A stretch of DNA of 30,968 nucleotides, taken from positions 1 to 30,968 of the IMG/VR virus record IMGVR_UViG_3300045006_000106; one strand, written 5' to 3'. Below, piece after piece: positions 23,285 to 30,968 of the stretch. The notes below the pieces were generated by a model. The model was given only the letters and a program-made list of their open reading frames with translations, was not told where the DNA came from and ran no database searches. Source of the DNA: a virus. Positions within the stretch are counted from its first letter, which is position 1, and each line of letters begins with the position of its first letter. The translations under genes were made by a program, and so were the position numbers.

Positions 23285-23578
23285 ATGAGACCAGATTTCA
23301 AAAAAGTAGAATTGAAAGAAAGCGCAAAATCAATGTTTACTTGGCTTGGTGAGTCTGATTTATATATAGTAAAAGAAAATTCAGGATATTATGATGTTGT
23401 TTCTGTTCCAAAAGACATACTTAAGCCAGCTACAATGGCAGGAGTAAATATAAATGATGTAATTTTTGTAGATGAAGAGCAAAAGTTAATGTACGTTAGA
23501 CAAGAAGATAGCACAGAAGTTTTGTTCTTAAGAGAAAAAGTTACAGATGTACTTAATACATTTTTAAAGAAGGTGTAA
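23285..23578 (+). CDS. Hypothetical protein in the SbcC locus (97 aa)
   Basis: A 97-residue mixed alpha/beta protein (SDLYIVKENSGYYDVVSV, then INDVIFVDEEQKLMYVRQE) of no recognised family. AAGGTAGG lies just before the ATG, and the stop is one base before the start of the C-terminal ATPase half. It belongs to the same translation chain. Confidence 0.6.
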   Translation: MRPDFKKVELKESAKSMFTWLGESDLYIVKENSGYYDVVSVPKDILKPATMAGVNINDVIFVDEEQKLMYVRQEDSTEVLFLREKVTDVLNTFLKKV

Positions 23579-23579
23579 T

Positions 23580-24200
23580 ATGGTACATAAAGAACTTGTT
23601 GATAAAGTAAAGTATTTATCAACATTAAAAAAGATAACAGAAAAAAGCTTAAGTGACACAATGGAAGAAGTTCACAAGCTAACAACTGTAATAGTAAAAT
23701 ATGAAAAAGCGGTTGAATTAGCAAAGAACACAAGTGCAATGGCAAGAGAAAGAATTGCTACTCATATTTCTTATGTAGTAGAAATGCTACTTAATTCAAC
23801 ATATCCAGAAAAGCATAGTTTTAAGATGGAATTTGTTGAAAGAAGAAACCAGGTAGAGATTGATTATTTTTTAAGTTATAATGGAAATAGTTACCAATTA
23901 AAGAAACCGTTTGTTGGGATTGGCGGAGGTAAAATTACAGTTATCTCTTTAGCAATGTTTTTAGCCGTAAATAATATAATTGATAATAAGATTTTAATAT
24001 TAGATGAAGCAACAAAAATGGTAGACAATGTGGCACTTGAAAAATTATCATCAATTGTAACAGAATACTGCAATACATTTAACAGAACAATCTTATTGAG
24101 TTCTCCAAGGGCTCAAATGGCAGATGCAGCAGCGGAAGTATATAATGTGAAAAAAGAAGGACTTGTAGCTGTTGTTAGGAGGTATAGAGATGGATTATAA
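23580..24200 (+). CDS. SbcC/Rad50-like ATPase, C-terminal half
   Basis: The 206-residue protein holds a short coiled coil (about 10-60) and the C-terminal ATPase lobe. The signature region reads GIGGGKITVISLAM (113-126), Walker B is KILILDEA (137-144) with Asp142/Glu143, and a D-loop-like MVD follows. The usual His switch (SH) appears as SSPR. It lacks Walker A, which is in the gene at 21080, so the two chains must join to make a working ATPase. The coil is much shorter than in the N-terminal half and has no CxxC, so hook and arm are asymmetric. The start is two bases after the upstream stop. Confidence 0.82.
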   Translation: MVHKELVDKVKYLSTLKKITEKSLSDTMEEVHKLTTVIVKYEKAVELAKNTSAMARERIATHISYVVEMLLNSTYPEKHSFKMEFVERRNQVEIDYFLSYNGNSYQLKKPFVGIGGGKITVISLAMFLAVNNIIDNKILILDEATKMVDNVALEKLSSIVTEYCNTFNRTILLSSPRAQMADAAAEVYNVKKEGLVAVVRRYRDGL

Positions 24201-25158
24201 ACCAAAGAAAATAATGGTTGTAGGTGATACTCATTTTCGTGCAAGTACTCCTGTAAAAAGAATAGATGACTTTGCAATGACAGGTATAAATAAATTGAAC
24301 TTTATACTTGAAACTGCAAATAAAGAAAAGTGTGAAAAGATATTTTTTACAGGTGATATATTTCATACCTACAAACTAAATAATGATATACTTCCTTTTA
24401 TTTATGCGTTTTCAAGGTTTCCTTTAATTGACAAATACACTGTAATAGGAAACCATGACATACCTCACCACAATGAAAGTAAAGTATTGGAAACACCTTT
24501 AGGACTTTTAGATAGTTTAGGTTATTTAAAGATATTGCCTAAAAAGTTAGTTTGTCCAGATATTACAGTATATGCTAAAAATTACTATAATGGAATAGAC
24601 AAAGATAGGGAAGTTTATCACATTGATGACACTGAACTAAATGATAGTCAGTTTAATATAGTAATAGCTCATAGTATGCTTGTAAATGACGAAGTTCCTT
24701 TCGACCATTGTAGTTTACAGGATGAGTTTATACAGAATACAAAAGCAGACATTGTAATTACAGGTCATGACCATTTAGGATATGGTGTTAAGAAATTTAA
24801 TAATACATATTTCTTTAATCCTGGAAGCGTGTTAAGGTCATCAATATCAGAAATAAATAGAACACCAAAAGTATATATATTGACACTATATTGGAATGAT
24901 GAAGGAACAAAAGATATTGATGTTAAAATAGTAAATATACCAATAGAAGAACCAGAAAAAACTTTCAATCTTCTATTAGTTGATATTGCAAAAGAAAAAG
25001 AGCAGGAAGTTAGTGAGTTTGTAAAGTTTTTAAGTTCAAGTAACCAGGAACTTGCTACAGATGTTTCAACACTTATAAAGACTTTAGCAGAAAAACATAA
25101 ATATGATAATGATGTTGTAGAACTTGTAACGGAGAAAATAAAACAACTGGAGGCTTAA
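24190..25158 (+). CDS. SbcD/Mre11-like nuclease (T4 gp47/T5 D12 type)
   Basis: The 322-residue protein has all calcineurin-type phosphoesterase motifs: GDTHF (Asp13, His15), FTGDIFH (Asp56), GNHD (88-90 as Asn-His-Asp), AHS (His161) and GHDH (193-195). These bind two metals and cut DNA ends with the Rad50-like partner. I chose ATG 24190, with AGGAGG at 24177-24182; a TTG at 24172 is in frame but upstream of that site. It overlaps the ATPase C-half by 11 bases, in line with a complex. The C-terminal ~70 residues probably bind the ATPase coils. Confidence 0.88.
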   Translation: MDYKPKKIMVVGDTHFRASTPVKRIDDFAMTGINKLNFILETANKEKCEKIFFTGDIFHTYKLNNDILPFIYAFSRFPLIDKYTVIGNHDIPHHNESKVLETPLGLLDSLGYLKILPKKLVCPDITVYAKNYYNGIDKDREVYHIDDTELNDSQFNIVIAHSMLVNDEVPFDHCSLQDEFIQNTKADIVITGHDHLGYGVKKFNNTYFFNPGSVLRSSISEINRTPKVYILTLYWNDEGTKDIDVKIVNIPIEEPEKTFNLLLVDIAKEKEQEVSEFVKFLSSSNQELATDVSTLIKTLAEKHKYDNDVVELVTEKIKQLEA

Positions 25159-25159
25159 G

Positions 25160-25306
25160 ATGTTTGAGAGTCCTTATAATGGAATACTAAAATCAGTAAT
25201 AAACATACTACATAACTTAAATGATGAAGAACTTGAAAAGCTAAGAAATGCAATCACTGTAGTTAAAAGAAAGAGAAAGAAAAATAAAACGGATGGAGGT
25301 AATTAG
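25160..25306 (+). CDS. Small basic protein (48 aa)
   Basis: The frame starts one base after the nuclease stop, with TGGAGG eight bases before the ATG. The product has a helical LNDEELEKLRNAITVV and a basic KRKRKKNK tail. Its last codons contain the GGAGG used by the next gene. Function is unknown; the basic tail could bind nucleic acid. Confidence 0.6.
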   Translation: MFESPYNGILKSVINILHNLNDEELEKLRNAITVVKRKRKKNKTDGGN

Positions 25307-25307
25307 A

Positions 25308-26018
25308 ATGAAAGGGTTTGAACAAGATTTAGCACAGGTAGTTGTAGAGTTAGGAAATCAGTGGGAAATGAGAGATAATATCATAGCAAACATGAAAGAA
25401 GTAAATGAAAAGCTAATATTTGAAAAGAAAAAAAAGTTTGACCATAAGATTTCAATGCAGCTAAAAGAAAATGAAGCGATGATGATGATAGACGGGAAAA
25501 CGGCTTCATACAACAATCAGCTATTTCAGGTTGGTAATGCGGAACAGAGAGATGCATTTAAGTCTATAGTTTGCTTTGAATTGATAAAGAAAGGAAATGA
25601 GATAGACAAAAATATATTATCTCTTGAAAATGAAATGAGGCAGTTGGAAAATAATCTTCTTGCAAATAAGATAAATTCTGAAGCACTAAAAGAAAAATCA
25701 GCAATGATAAGAACTGTAATAGAACTTGACGTTGCACAGACAAACCTTGCTGCTGAAGCTGATAAGTCAAAACAGATACTGGCTGAATTTGATGTAAATA
25801 AACAGTTACTACAGATTAAAATTGAAAATGAAGAAGCAATACTAAAAATGAGAGATACTTTTAAAACAAAAGAAATGCAGGCTAAGATGGAAATAGTAAA
25901 AATAGAGTCTGAAAATCTTGTTAAAGCTATGGAAACTGCTGAGATAAACAAGTCAACAGCTACAATTAACAATGCAACAGCTGAATTGAACCTAACAGCA
26001 ACAAAAATAGCAAGATAA
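25308..26018 (+). CDS. Coiled-coil protein of unknown function
   Basis: The 236-residue protein is coiled-coil or long-helix for most of its length (about 80-220), with Ala/Glu/Lys-rich repeats toward the C-terminus such as INNATAELNLTATKIAR. ATG 25308 is chosen because GGAGG (25295-25299) is spaced for it, not for ATG 25293. The TAA overlaps the next ATG. It may be a structural partner of the SbcCD-like complex or another replication factor; no family is recognised. Confidence 0.6.
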   Translation: MKGFEQDLAQVVVELGNQWEMRDNIIANMKEVNEKLIFEKKKKFDHKISMQLKENEAMMMIDGKTASYNNQLFQVGNAEQRDAFKSIVCFELIKKGNEIDKNILSLENEMRQLENNLLANKINSEALKEKSAMIRTVIELDVAQTNLAAEADKSKQILAEFDVNKQLLQIKIENEEAILKMRDTFKTKEMQAKMEIVKIESENLVKAMETAEINKSTATINNATAELNLTATKIAR

Positions 26019-26464
26019 TGAACAGGAAAATAATAGGTAAAGAAACAAGAGATGAAGGGTTACAGTTTGAAAAAGAATTAGCTAAAGCATTTGTTGAAAA
26101 AGGCTGTTGGGTTTTACCTATAAGTGATTATGGTCTTGGGGAAAAACCTCCGGACCTTCTTGTTATAGGTCCAGAGAAAAATTTATTAATAGAATGTAAA
26201 ACAACAAAATCAGGAAGTTTTAACAGTTCAGAAGTAAAACTGCACCAGGTAAAAAATCTCGTAAATTTTAAAAGAATAAAATGCTGTAATTACGGGTATG
26301 TTGCGGTTAATTTTTTAGCATACGGATATATTTGTTTTATTGATATTCATGTGCTTGCTGAACTAGTAAATAATTCAGGTTCAAAAAAGATTGACTTTAG
26401 CACAATGCAAGAAAATTCAAAAGTAGTTTCTACAGTATTTATGAATATAGAAAGTTTAATGTAA
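26018..26464 (+). CDS. Holliday junction resolvase-like nuclease (PD-(D/E)XK)
   Basis: The 148-residue protein has the core of PD-(D/E)XK nucleases of the Hjc/RecU type: a Glu in the first helix (Glu18 or Glu20), PPDLLVIG with Asp46, and LLIECKTTKSGSF with Glu59 and Lys61, followed by a helix. Such enzymes cut branched DNA, resolving replication and recombination junctions before packaging. TAATG overlap with the upstream stop. Location between the SbcD and helicase genes supports a recombination role. VRR-NUC-type or Mrr-like nucleases are alternatives. Confidence 0.75.
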   Translation: MNRKIIGKETRDEGLQFEKELAKAFVEKGCWVLPISDYGLGEKPPDLLVIGPEKNLLIECKTTKSGSFNSSEVKLHQVKNLVNFKRIKCCNYGYVAVNFLAYGYICFIDIHVLAELVNNSGSKKIDFSTMQENSKVVSTVFMNIESLM

Positions 26465-26476
26465 GGTGGTGAAAAA

Positions 26477-28168
26477 TTGATAAAAATTACAGTAGATAAA
26501 GATTGTACAATACACAATTTTAATGAGTTGCCAAAAGAACTACAAGCAAAAATAATTGATGATTTAACAGTGCCAAACCCAGAGTATGTATCAGCTAAAA
26601 AGAATGGGTTCAGTACTTTTAATACTTCACCAACGCTTAAGTTTTTTAGGTATAATTTTTCTGATTTAATAGTACCTAAGGCGTTCTTTGATGCAACTAA
26701 TAATAAGTATCAAGTTATTCAGACAACAAAGTGTAAAAATAAAGACTCATTGTCAATACTTGTAAAATCAGATAAAATACAGCTAAGGGACTATCAGGAA
26801 AAAGCATTAAAATCAGTTGAGAAAAACATAAATGGTATAATTGAAGCACCTGCAGGAAGCGGTAAGACAATAATAGGGATGCACATAATTGAGCAGAAAT
26901 GTAGGCGGGCTTTGTGGATAACACACACAAATGACCTATTAAACCAAGGAATTGAAGCGGCAAATCTATGCTTCATAAAACCAAGTATAGGAAAAATAAA
27001 TTCAGATTGTTGTGAGTTCTCAAGTAGTAATGATATTGTATTTGCTACAGTCCAGAGCTTAAATGAAGAAAGAATAGAACAACTTAATGAGTTTATCGAT
27101 ATTGTAATAATAGATGAAGCACACCACTACATGGCTACGGTATTTAATAACGTAATATCAAAATTAGATACTTGGCAGATGTTTGGTCTTACCGCCACGC
27201 CTGAAAGAAAAGATGGGTTAACTACAGTACTTGATTATTTTATTGGGCCTAAGAGAATAAAGATTGACAGGAAAGATTTATATGAGGCAGGAAAATTAAT
27301 AAAGCCTGAGATTAAGTTTATATTTACTGAATTTCATATGTCAACAGCAGGAGAAAGAAATGAAGTTGGTGGGGTTAATGCTGGTGATGATGTTAACTAC
27401 TCTGAAATAACTGGTTTGCTTTATAAAGATAAAGATAGAATAAATTTAATAGCACAAAATATTGTTGATGGGTTTAATCAGTATGGGTTTAGTTTAGTTT
27501 TATCTGACTCTATTAAATATTCTTTTGATGTTATGTGTGAAGTTGAAAGGCTATTTTTAAAGATAGGAAAGAATGTAAGCATAAAGTTAATTCATGGGGG
27601 CACGTCACAGTATAAATGGCAGAGAGTAGCAAGTAAAAGAGTAGCAGACCATATGTTTAATGAGGGTCAATGTGAAGACATAAAGTTCAATAAAGGTTAT
27701 CATGTAAAAATAAAAAATTACTCAGACGAAGATTTTTCAAGAATTAACTGTAGTAAGAAACAGCGTGAAGAAATATTAGCTGACTCAAGAATAGGAAAAG
27801 TTGATATTTTATTTGCAACAAAGTTAGCTAAAGAGGGACTTGACCTACCAAACCTTATAGTTGGTCATAAGATAAGCCCTGCAAGAGGTGATAGTACTGA
27901 AAAATGTAGTGAAACTGGTGCAACAAAAACAATAGCAACTGGCGGAAATGTAGAGCAAGAAATAGGCAGACTGCAAAGGCCAGCACCAGGAAAAACAAAA
28001 GCTGTATGGTATGATTATGTAGACTATAATGTTGGTATATTCAAAAATCAGTATTACAGTAGACGAAGGGTGTATGAAAGACTTGGTCTTGAAATACCTA
28101 AAAAGTTAAAAAACAAAGAAAGTTACAATGTTTTCAATGATAAAAAATTATTCGGATGGGGGGACTAA
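26477..28168 (+). CDS. DNA helicase, superfamily 2 (DEAH box)
   Basis: The 563-residue protein starts at TTG 26477 after AAGGTGGTGA. The motor shows LRDYQEKAL (103-111), Walker A APAGSGKT (124-131), DEAH (213-216), GLTATPER (237-244), and a C-terminal Q...GRLQRP motif VI near 495. It resembles the type III restriction/UvsW/T5 D10 class of SF2 helicases that remodel forks and branched DNA. The N-terminal ~100 residues are a separate domain. An unusual insertion of about 60 residues lies in the second RecA domain (around 375-420). It follows the resolvase gene. Confidence 0.85.
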   Translation: MIKITVDKDCTIHNFNELPKELQAKIIDDLTVPNPEYVSAKKNGFSTFNTSPTLKFFRYNFSDLIVPKAFFDATNNKYQVIQTTKCKNKDSLSILVKSDKIQLRDYQEKALKSVEKNINGIIEAPAGSGKTIIGMHIIEQKCRRALWITHTNDLLNQGIEAANLCFIKPSIGKINSDCCEFSSSNDIVFATVQSLNEERIEQLNEFIDIVIIDEAHHYMATVFNNVISKLDTWQMFGLTATPERKDGLTTVLDYFIGPKRIKIDRKDLYEAGKLIKPEIKFIFTEFHMSTAGERNEVGGVNAGDDVNYSEITGLLYKDKDRINLIAQNIVDGFNQYGFSLVLSDSIKYSFDVMCEVERLFLKIGKNVSIKLIHGGTSQYKWQRVASKRVADHMFNEGQCEDIKFNKGYHVKIKNYSDEDFSRINCSKKQREEILADSRIGKVDILFATKLAKEGLDLPNLIVGHKISPARGDSTEKCSETGATKTIATGGNVEQEIGRLQRPAPGKTKAVWYDYVDYNVGIFKNQYYSRRRVYERLGLEIPKKLKNKESYNVFNDKKLFGWGD

Positions 28169-28172
28169 AATA

Positions 28173-28454
28173 ATGGGATGTGGAAGACAAATAGGTGATA
28201 ACTGCAAAAATGCTTCGTGTTTAAAAGAAATATGTGATAATTTCTTCTATGGTGATATACCTACAGTAGATGCTTTGCCTGATGTTGATTTATCAGAAGA
28301 AATTATATGCCAAACAGACTGTAATACGTGCACAAATACAGTATGTTTTTATGATAAAGCAGAGTTAAAAGAACAAGTAACAGAGTACGAAGGCTGCTCT
28401 GCTGGTAAAAATGTTATGAGCTGCGATGGTAAATGCTCTGAATGCACAAAATAA
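28173..28454 (+). CDS. Cysteine-rich small protein (93 aa, 12 Cys)
   Basis: ATG 28173 is chosen because GGGGGGAC (28158-28164) is well placed; the in-frame 28128 start lies within the helicase gene. Cysteines occur in three groups (four N-terminal, CQTDCNTCTNTVC, then GCSAGKNVMSCDGKCSEC), so zinc or iron-sulfur binding is likely. No family is recognised. It ends the first replication operon before the second promoter. Confidence 0.65.
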   Translation: MGCGRQIGDNCKNASCLKEICDNFFYGDIPTVDALPDVDLSEEIICQTDCNTCTNTVCFYDKAELKEQVTEYEGCSAGKNVMSCDGKCSECTK

Positions 28455-28465
28455 GCATATACAGA

Positions 28466-28532
28466 ATATATACATTTTAACAATTTTTATCAAAATATAT
28501 ATTATTTTTAAATAACAAAACGTGATATAATA
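28466..28532 (+). promoter_or_regulatory. 67-bp promoter repeat, copy 2
   Basis: Nearly identical to 20966-21032 over the whole 67 bases, with the same TGATATAAT (TATAAT at 28526-28531). It drives the 233-residue protein and primase genes, with the first ATG 57 bases after the -10. Confidence 0.7.
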
Positions 28533-28587
28533 TCTATTATAAACAAATAGCCGTTAAGTCGGTAATAAAAATACGGAGGTAGTTTAA

Positions 28588-29289
28588 ATGACAACTAAAC
28601 TTGTAGAGATGGAAAAAGTAGGAGAGTCAACAGAAGTTAAAGATGTGGCAGTTAAGAGTGAAAACCCGGCAGCTGTTATTGCAAAAAAAGTTGGGGATAT
28701 TGTTGAAAGAGTTCGTGGTGACTTCTTGGCAGCAAATGCAAATCTTGGGCTTGACTTTGTGTATCTTGCTAACTGGATAACGATTGATGGTAAAGGCAAA
28801 TTTTGTGATGCAGCTACAGAGACAAAATTTGGTGAAACAATTGATGTTATTATAGGAAAAGGCGAAGAAAGATTTACTCTTTGGGGTGCTGAAGGCTCCG
28901 AGTTTGAAGGGCAGCTGCTAATAGCTGAAGGAACAATCGATGAAGCGTACACTAAGTATGCAGAAATGAAAGAAAACAATGAAGCATTTGCTGCAGCTCA
29001 TTCTTCTGATGATATTGCAAGCAGATACTTAATGCAAATAGTACCAGTTGAAAGCATTAAGTCTGAAGTTCCTGAAGTATTCTTGATTGACCTTGCAACA
29101 TCTGCTAAGTATGCATTCGGTAAATTTGCAGCAGAACTTTATAGAAAAGGAAATCAGCCAGCAGGAATACCAAAAATGACTCCAGTATCTGCTGTAGTTG
29201 TAAGGCTTAAAACAGTCGATAAAACAAATGCAAATAAACAGAACTATATATCTATAGAATTTGAAGCAGTAGAAATGTTAAAAATTTAA
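28588..29289 (+). CDS. Unknown 233-residue protein, first gene after promoter copy 2
   Basis: ACGGAGG precedes the ATG. The product is acidic, with a charged N-terminal tail, then a mixed alpha/beta body (a GLDFVYLANWITI segment, then GETIDVIIGKGEERFTLWG, and a C-terminal YISIEFEAVEMLK strand). It has its own promoter and stands before the primase, which is where many phages place a single-stranded DNA-binding protein. No OB-fold motif can be shown by eye, so this is only a possibility. Confidence 0.6.
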   Translation: MTTKLVEMEKVGESTEVKDVAVKSENPAAVIAKKVGDIVERVRGDFLAANANLGLDFVYLANWITIDGKGKFCDAATETKFGETIDVIIGKGEERFTLWGAEGSEFEGQLLIAEGTIDEAYTKYAEMKENNEAFAAAHSSDDIASRYLMQIVPVESIKSEVPEVFLIDLATSAKYAFGKFAAELYRKGNQPAGIPKMTPVSAVVVRLKTVDKTNANKQNYISIEFEAVEMLKI

Positions 29290-29307
29290 TAACTGGAGGA
29301 ACACCTT

Positions 29308-30968
29308 ATGTTCGATTATACATACGTTTGGCATAGTACAGGCACAGAGCAAGGCCAGTGGAAACGTATAGCTGTAACAGAGGTGGATGACTACCAGCAT
29401 AAAGAGGCAAACAACTTCAATTGTTTTGCCTCTTTGCAGCGTTATAAAACTAATGTCAAAGAACCAGATGAAGACTTTATATCTCCACTGTACTTTGACA
29501 TCGATAATGCTGACCTAGAAAAATCAAAAAGTGATGCTATTAAGGTAGTGACTCAATTATTATCTATGGGTCTTTCACCAGCAGAAATACAGATATATTT
29601 TTCTGGAAGTAAAGGTTTTCATATTTTAATAGATGAAAAAATTGTGGGAATAAGCCCAAATAAAAATCTACATAAAATACTAAAACATGTAGTACAGTAT
29701 ATAAGTTTTAAAGCAGGTAAAAAAGAAGATGGAACGTATGAAGCAGTAGAATCAGTTGATATGGTTGTATACACAATTAAAAGGTTATTGAGACTTGAAA
29801 ATAGTGTACACCATAAAACAAAATTATATAAGATACATTTATCATATGATGAACTTATAAATTTAACAACTGATGAAATAAAAGAGCTTGCTGCATTACC
29901 AAGAGAAAAGCAAAAGAAACAAAAAGTAAAGTTAAACACAAAATTCGTAGAGTTTTATAAGAGAAAGGAAGAAGAAGCACTTGAACTAATAAGTAACACT
30001 GTAATAACTGCAAGTAAAGGTGATTTTAGTTTTACAAAAGAAAGTGAAATGCCTTTATGTGTACAAGATATTTATGGTAATGGCTGGAAAAAAGATGGAG
30101 ATAGAAACCTTGCTACAATACAGTTAGCTTGTTATTTTAAAGAAGCTGGCTACCAATTAGATGAAACAAAAACCTTACTTGGAGCGTGGGTAGAAAAGCA
30201 TACAACAGCTAAAACAACATATGACAAACAAAGTAAAGTAGTAGCAACATGGTCAGTTATAACTTCTATATACCAGGAAGATGAGTATAAGTTTGATTGT
30301 GGGTTTATAAGAAGTTTACATGGAACTAAAGAAGCAAACAGTACAGATTATGATAGGGTAAAATGTGCGGGTTCATTTTGCAACTGTTTGCCAAAGAAAG
30401 ACGTTGGCGAAGCAGTTGACATAAGGCTTTCAGACTCAGCAAATGCAGAATACTATGGAAGTCTTGTTAAATCAAATGTAATGGTAGCTGGTAAAAAGCA
30501 AACTCCATATATAATTCCTAAAAGAATTGAGTATGTTTGTAAAGGTAAGAAGACATGTAAAATACCAGAATGCCCATTAGCGAGTATACCTTCTGGAATA
30601 GCTTATAAGGATATTAGTCCAATTGACAAAGAAAGTATTTCAATGTGTGGGGTTTCAGATGATTACATTCAATTAGTACTTAAAAAGTTATCAGGAATTT
30701 ATAACTGTAATAAGTTCACGATTGATGTAATAGAGCACACTAATATGGAAGAATTGCTTGTAATACCTATGGCTGATGACGTTATAAAATACTCAGATGA
30801 TACAAATACAGGTAAATATGTTTTAAGAAAAGTGTATACAATAGGTGATATGCCACTTGATGAGAATAAATACTATGATATTAAAGGTTGGGTTTACCCT
30901 CATCCTAAAAATCAGGAAGGTACGATAATAGTAACAGAAGCAAATGCACTACAGGATAAAACAGAAAG
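29308..30968 (+). CDS. Archaeo-eukaryotic-type primase, multidomain (3' truncated by window)
   Basis: ATG 29308 has GGAGG eight bases upstream and the frame is open to the window end (553 codons seen). Residues about 55-180 are an AEP primase core: YFDID (Asp64, Asp66), SGSKGFH (99-105), Asp151, and NSVHHKTKLYKI, equal to the SLHGKTG motif. Residues 245-362 resemble the PriL C-terminal iron-sulfur region: MPLC (Cys251), then GDRNLATIQLACYF, then Cys331, Cys353 and Cys358. Residues 390-553 have a CKGKKTC/PEC cysteine cluster and OB-like strands (KYYDIKGWVYPHP) resembling the N-terminal part of MCM-type helicases. A helicase domain may follow outside the window. It should prime phage DNA replication. 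Confidence 0.82.
   Translation, partial: MFDYTYVWHSTGTEQGQWKRIAVTEVDDYQHKEANNFNCFASLQRYKTNVKEPDEDFISPLYFDIDNADLEKSKSDAIKVVTQLLSMGLSPAEIQIYFSGSKGFHILIDEKIVGISPNKNLHKILKHVVQYISFKAGKKEDGTYEAVESVDMVVYTIKRLLRLENSVHHKTKLYKIHLSYDELINLTTDEIKELAALPREKQKKQKVKLNTKFVEFYKRKEEEALELISNTVITASKGDFSFTKESEMPLCVQDIYGNGWKKDGDRNLATIQLACYFKEAGYQLDETKTLLGAWVEKHTTAKTTYDKQSKVVATWSVITSIYQEDEYKFDCGFIRSLHGTKEANSTDYDRVKCAGSFCNCLPKKDVGEAVDIRLSDSANAEYYGSLVKSNVMVAGKKQTPYIIPKRIEYVCKGKKTCKIPECPLASIPSGIAYKDISPIDKESISMCGVSDDYIQLVLKKLSGIYNCNKFTIDVIEHTNMEELLVIPMADDVIKYSDDTNTGKYVLRKVYTIGDMPLDENKYYDIKGWVYPHPKNQEGTIIVTEANALQDKTE

Noticed and set aside
1-30968. Stop codon reassignment (TAG or TGA read as an amino acid)
   Set aside because: TAA, TAG and TGA all end genes at sensible places with the next ribosome site nearby; only the terminase TAG is followed by a suspicious open frame.

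Overview
The window is a contiguous piece of a tailed double-stranded DNA phage (or prophage-type) genome. Every supported gene lies on the + strand and genes are tightly packed, often overlapping by 1-20 bases. Most have strong AGGAGG-type ribosome binding sites, with TTG starts in several cases. The DNA is very AT-rich, codons are biased to ATA, AGA and ACA, and the standard genetic code fits. This suggests a low-GC bacterial host such as an anaerobe of the Firmicutes, Fusobacteria or Spirochaetes; the sequence does not decide which. No integrase, transposase, tRNA, rRNA or CRISPR array was seen.

Left block, structural genes (1-20368). The 3' end of the large terminase gene is followed by two or three very small genes and a terminator-rich intergenic element. 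Next comes a head module in Mu-like order: portal fused to a MuF-type minor head protein, Mu gpG-like morphogenesis protein, protease with a nested scaffold start, decoration-type protein, and a gpE-type major capsid protein. After a terminator there is a 1281-residue fibre with five 25-residue coiled-coil repeats and duplicated fibre modules. A lysis-like cassette follows: lipoprotein, EF-hand protein, M15 peptidase and a membrane-anchored coiled-coil protein. The tail module is of siphophage type: tail tube with an inserted beta-rich domain, two tail assembly chaperones joined by a probable -1 ribosomal frameshift, tape measure, and three distal tail proteins of which two share a paralogous domain.

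Middle, 20369-21079: about 700 bases without genes. It holds a second copy of the 128-bp element seen before the portal gene, a perfect 9-bp terminator stem, repeated TTTTGATACAC-like motifs, a CGGTCA/TGACCG inverted repeat, a very AT-rich stretch, and a promoter-like 67-bp repeat. The promoter repeat recurs at 28466. This is the best candidate for a replication origin and the start of the replication transcription unit.

Right block, replication and recombination (21080-30968). An SbcC/Rad50-type ATPase is split into two genes. The N-terminal half ends at a CPLC zinc hook and the C-terminal half carries Walker B. Small genes lie between the halves, including a coiled-coil protein and a SEC-C zinc protein. 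Then come an SbcD/Mre11-like nuclease, small and coiled-coil proteins, a PD-(D/E)XK resolvase-like nuclease, a superfamily 2 helicase and a cysteine-rich protein. A second promoter copy precedes an unknown 233-residue protein and an archaeo-eukaryotic-type primase that runs off the end. That primase also carries a PriL-like four-cysteine region and a further Cys-rich/OB-like segment. Overall the phage combines a Mu-like head, a long non-contractile tail, and T4/T5-style SbcCD recombination with an AEP primase.
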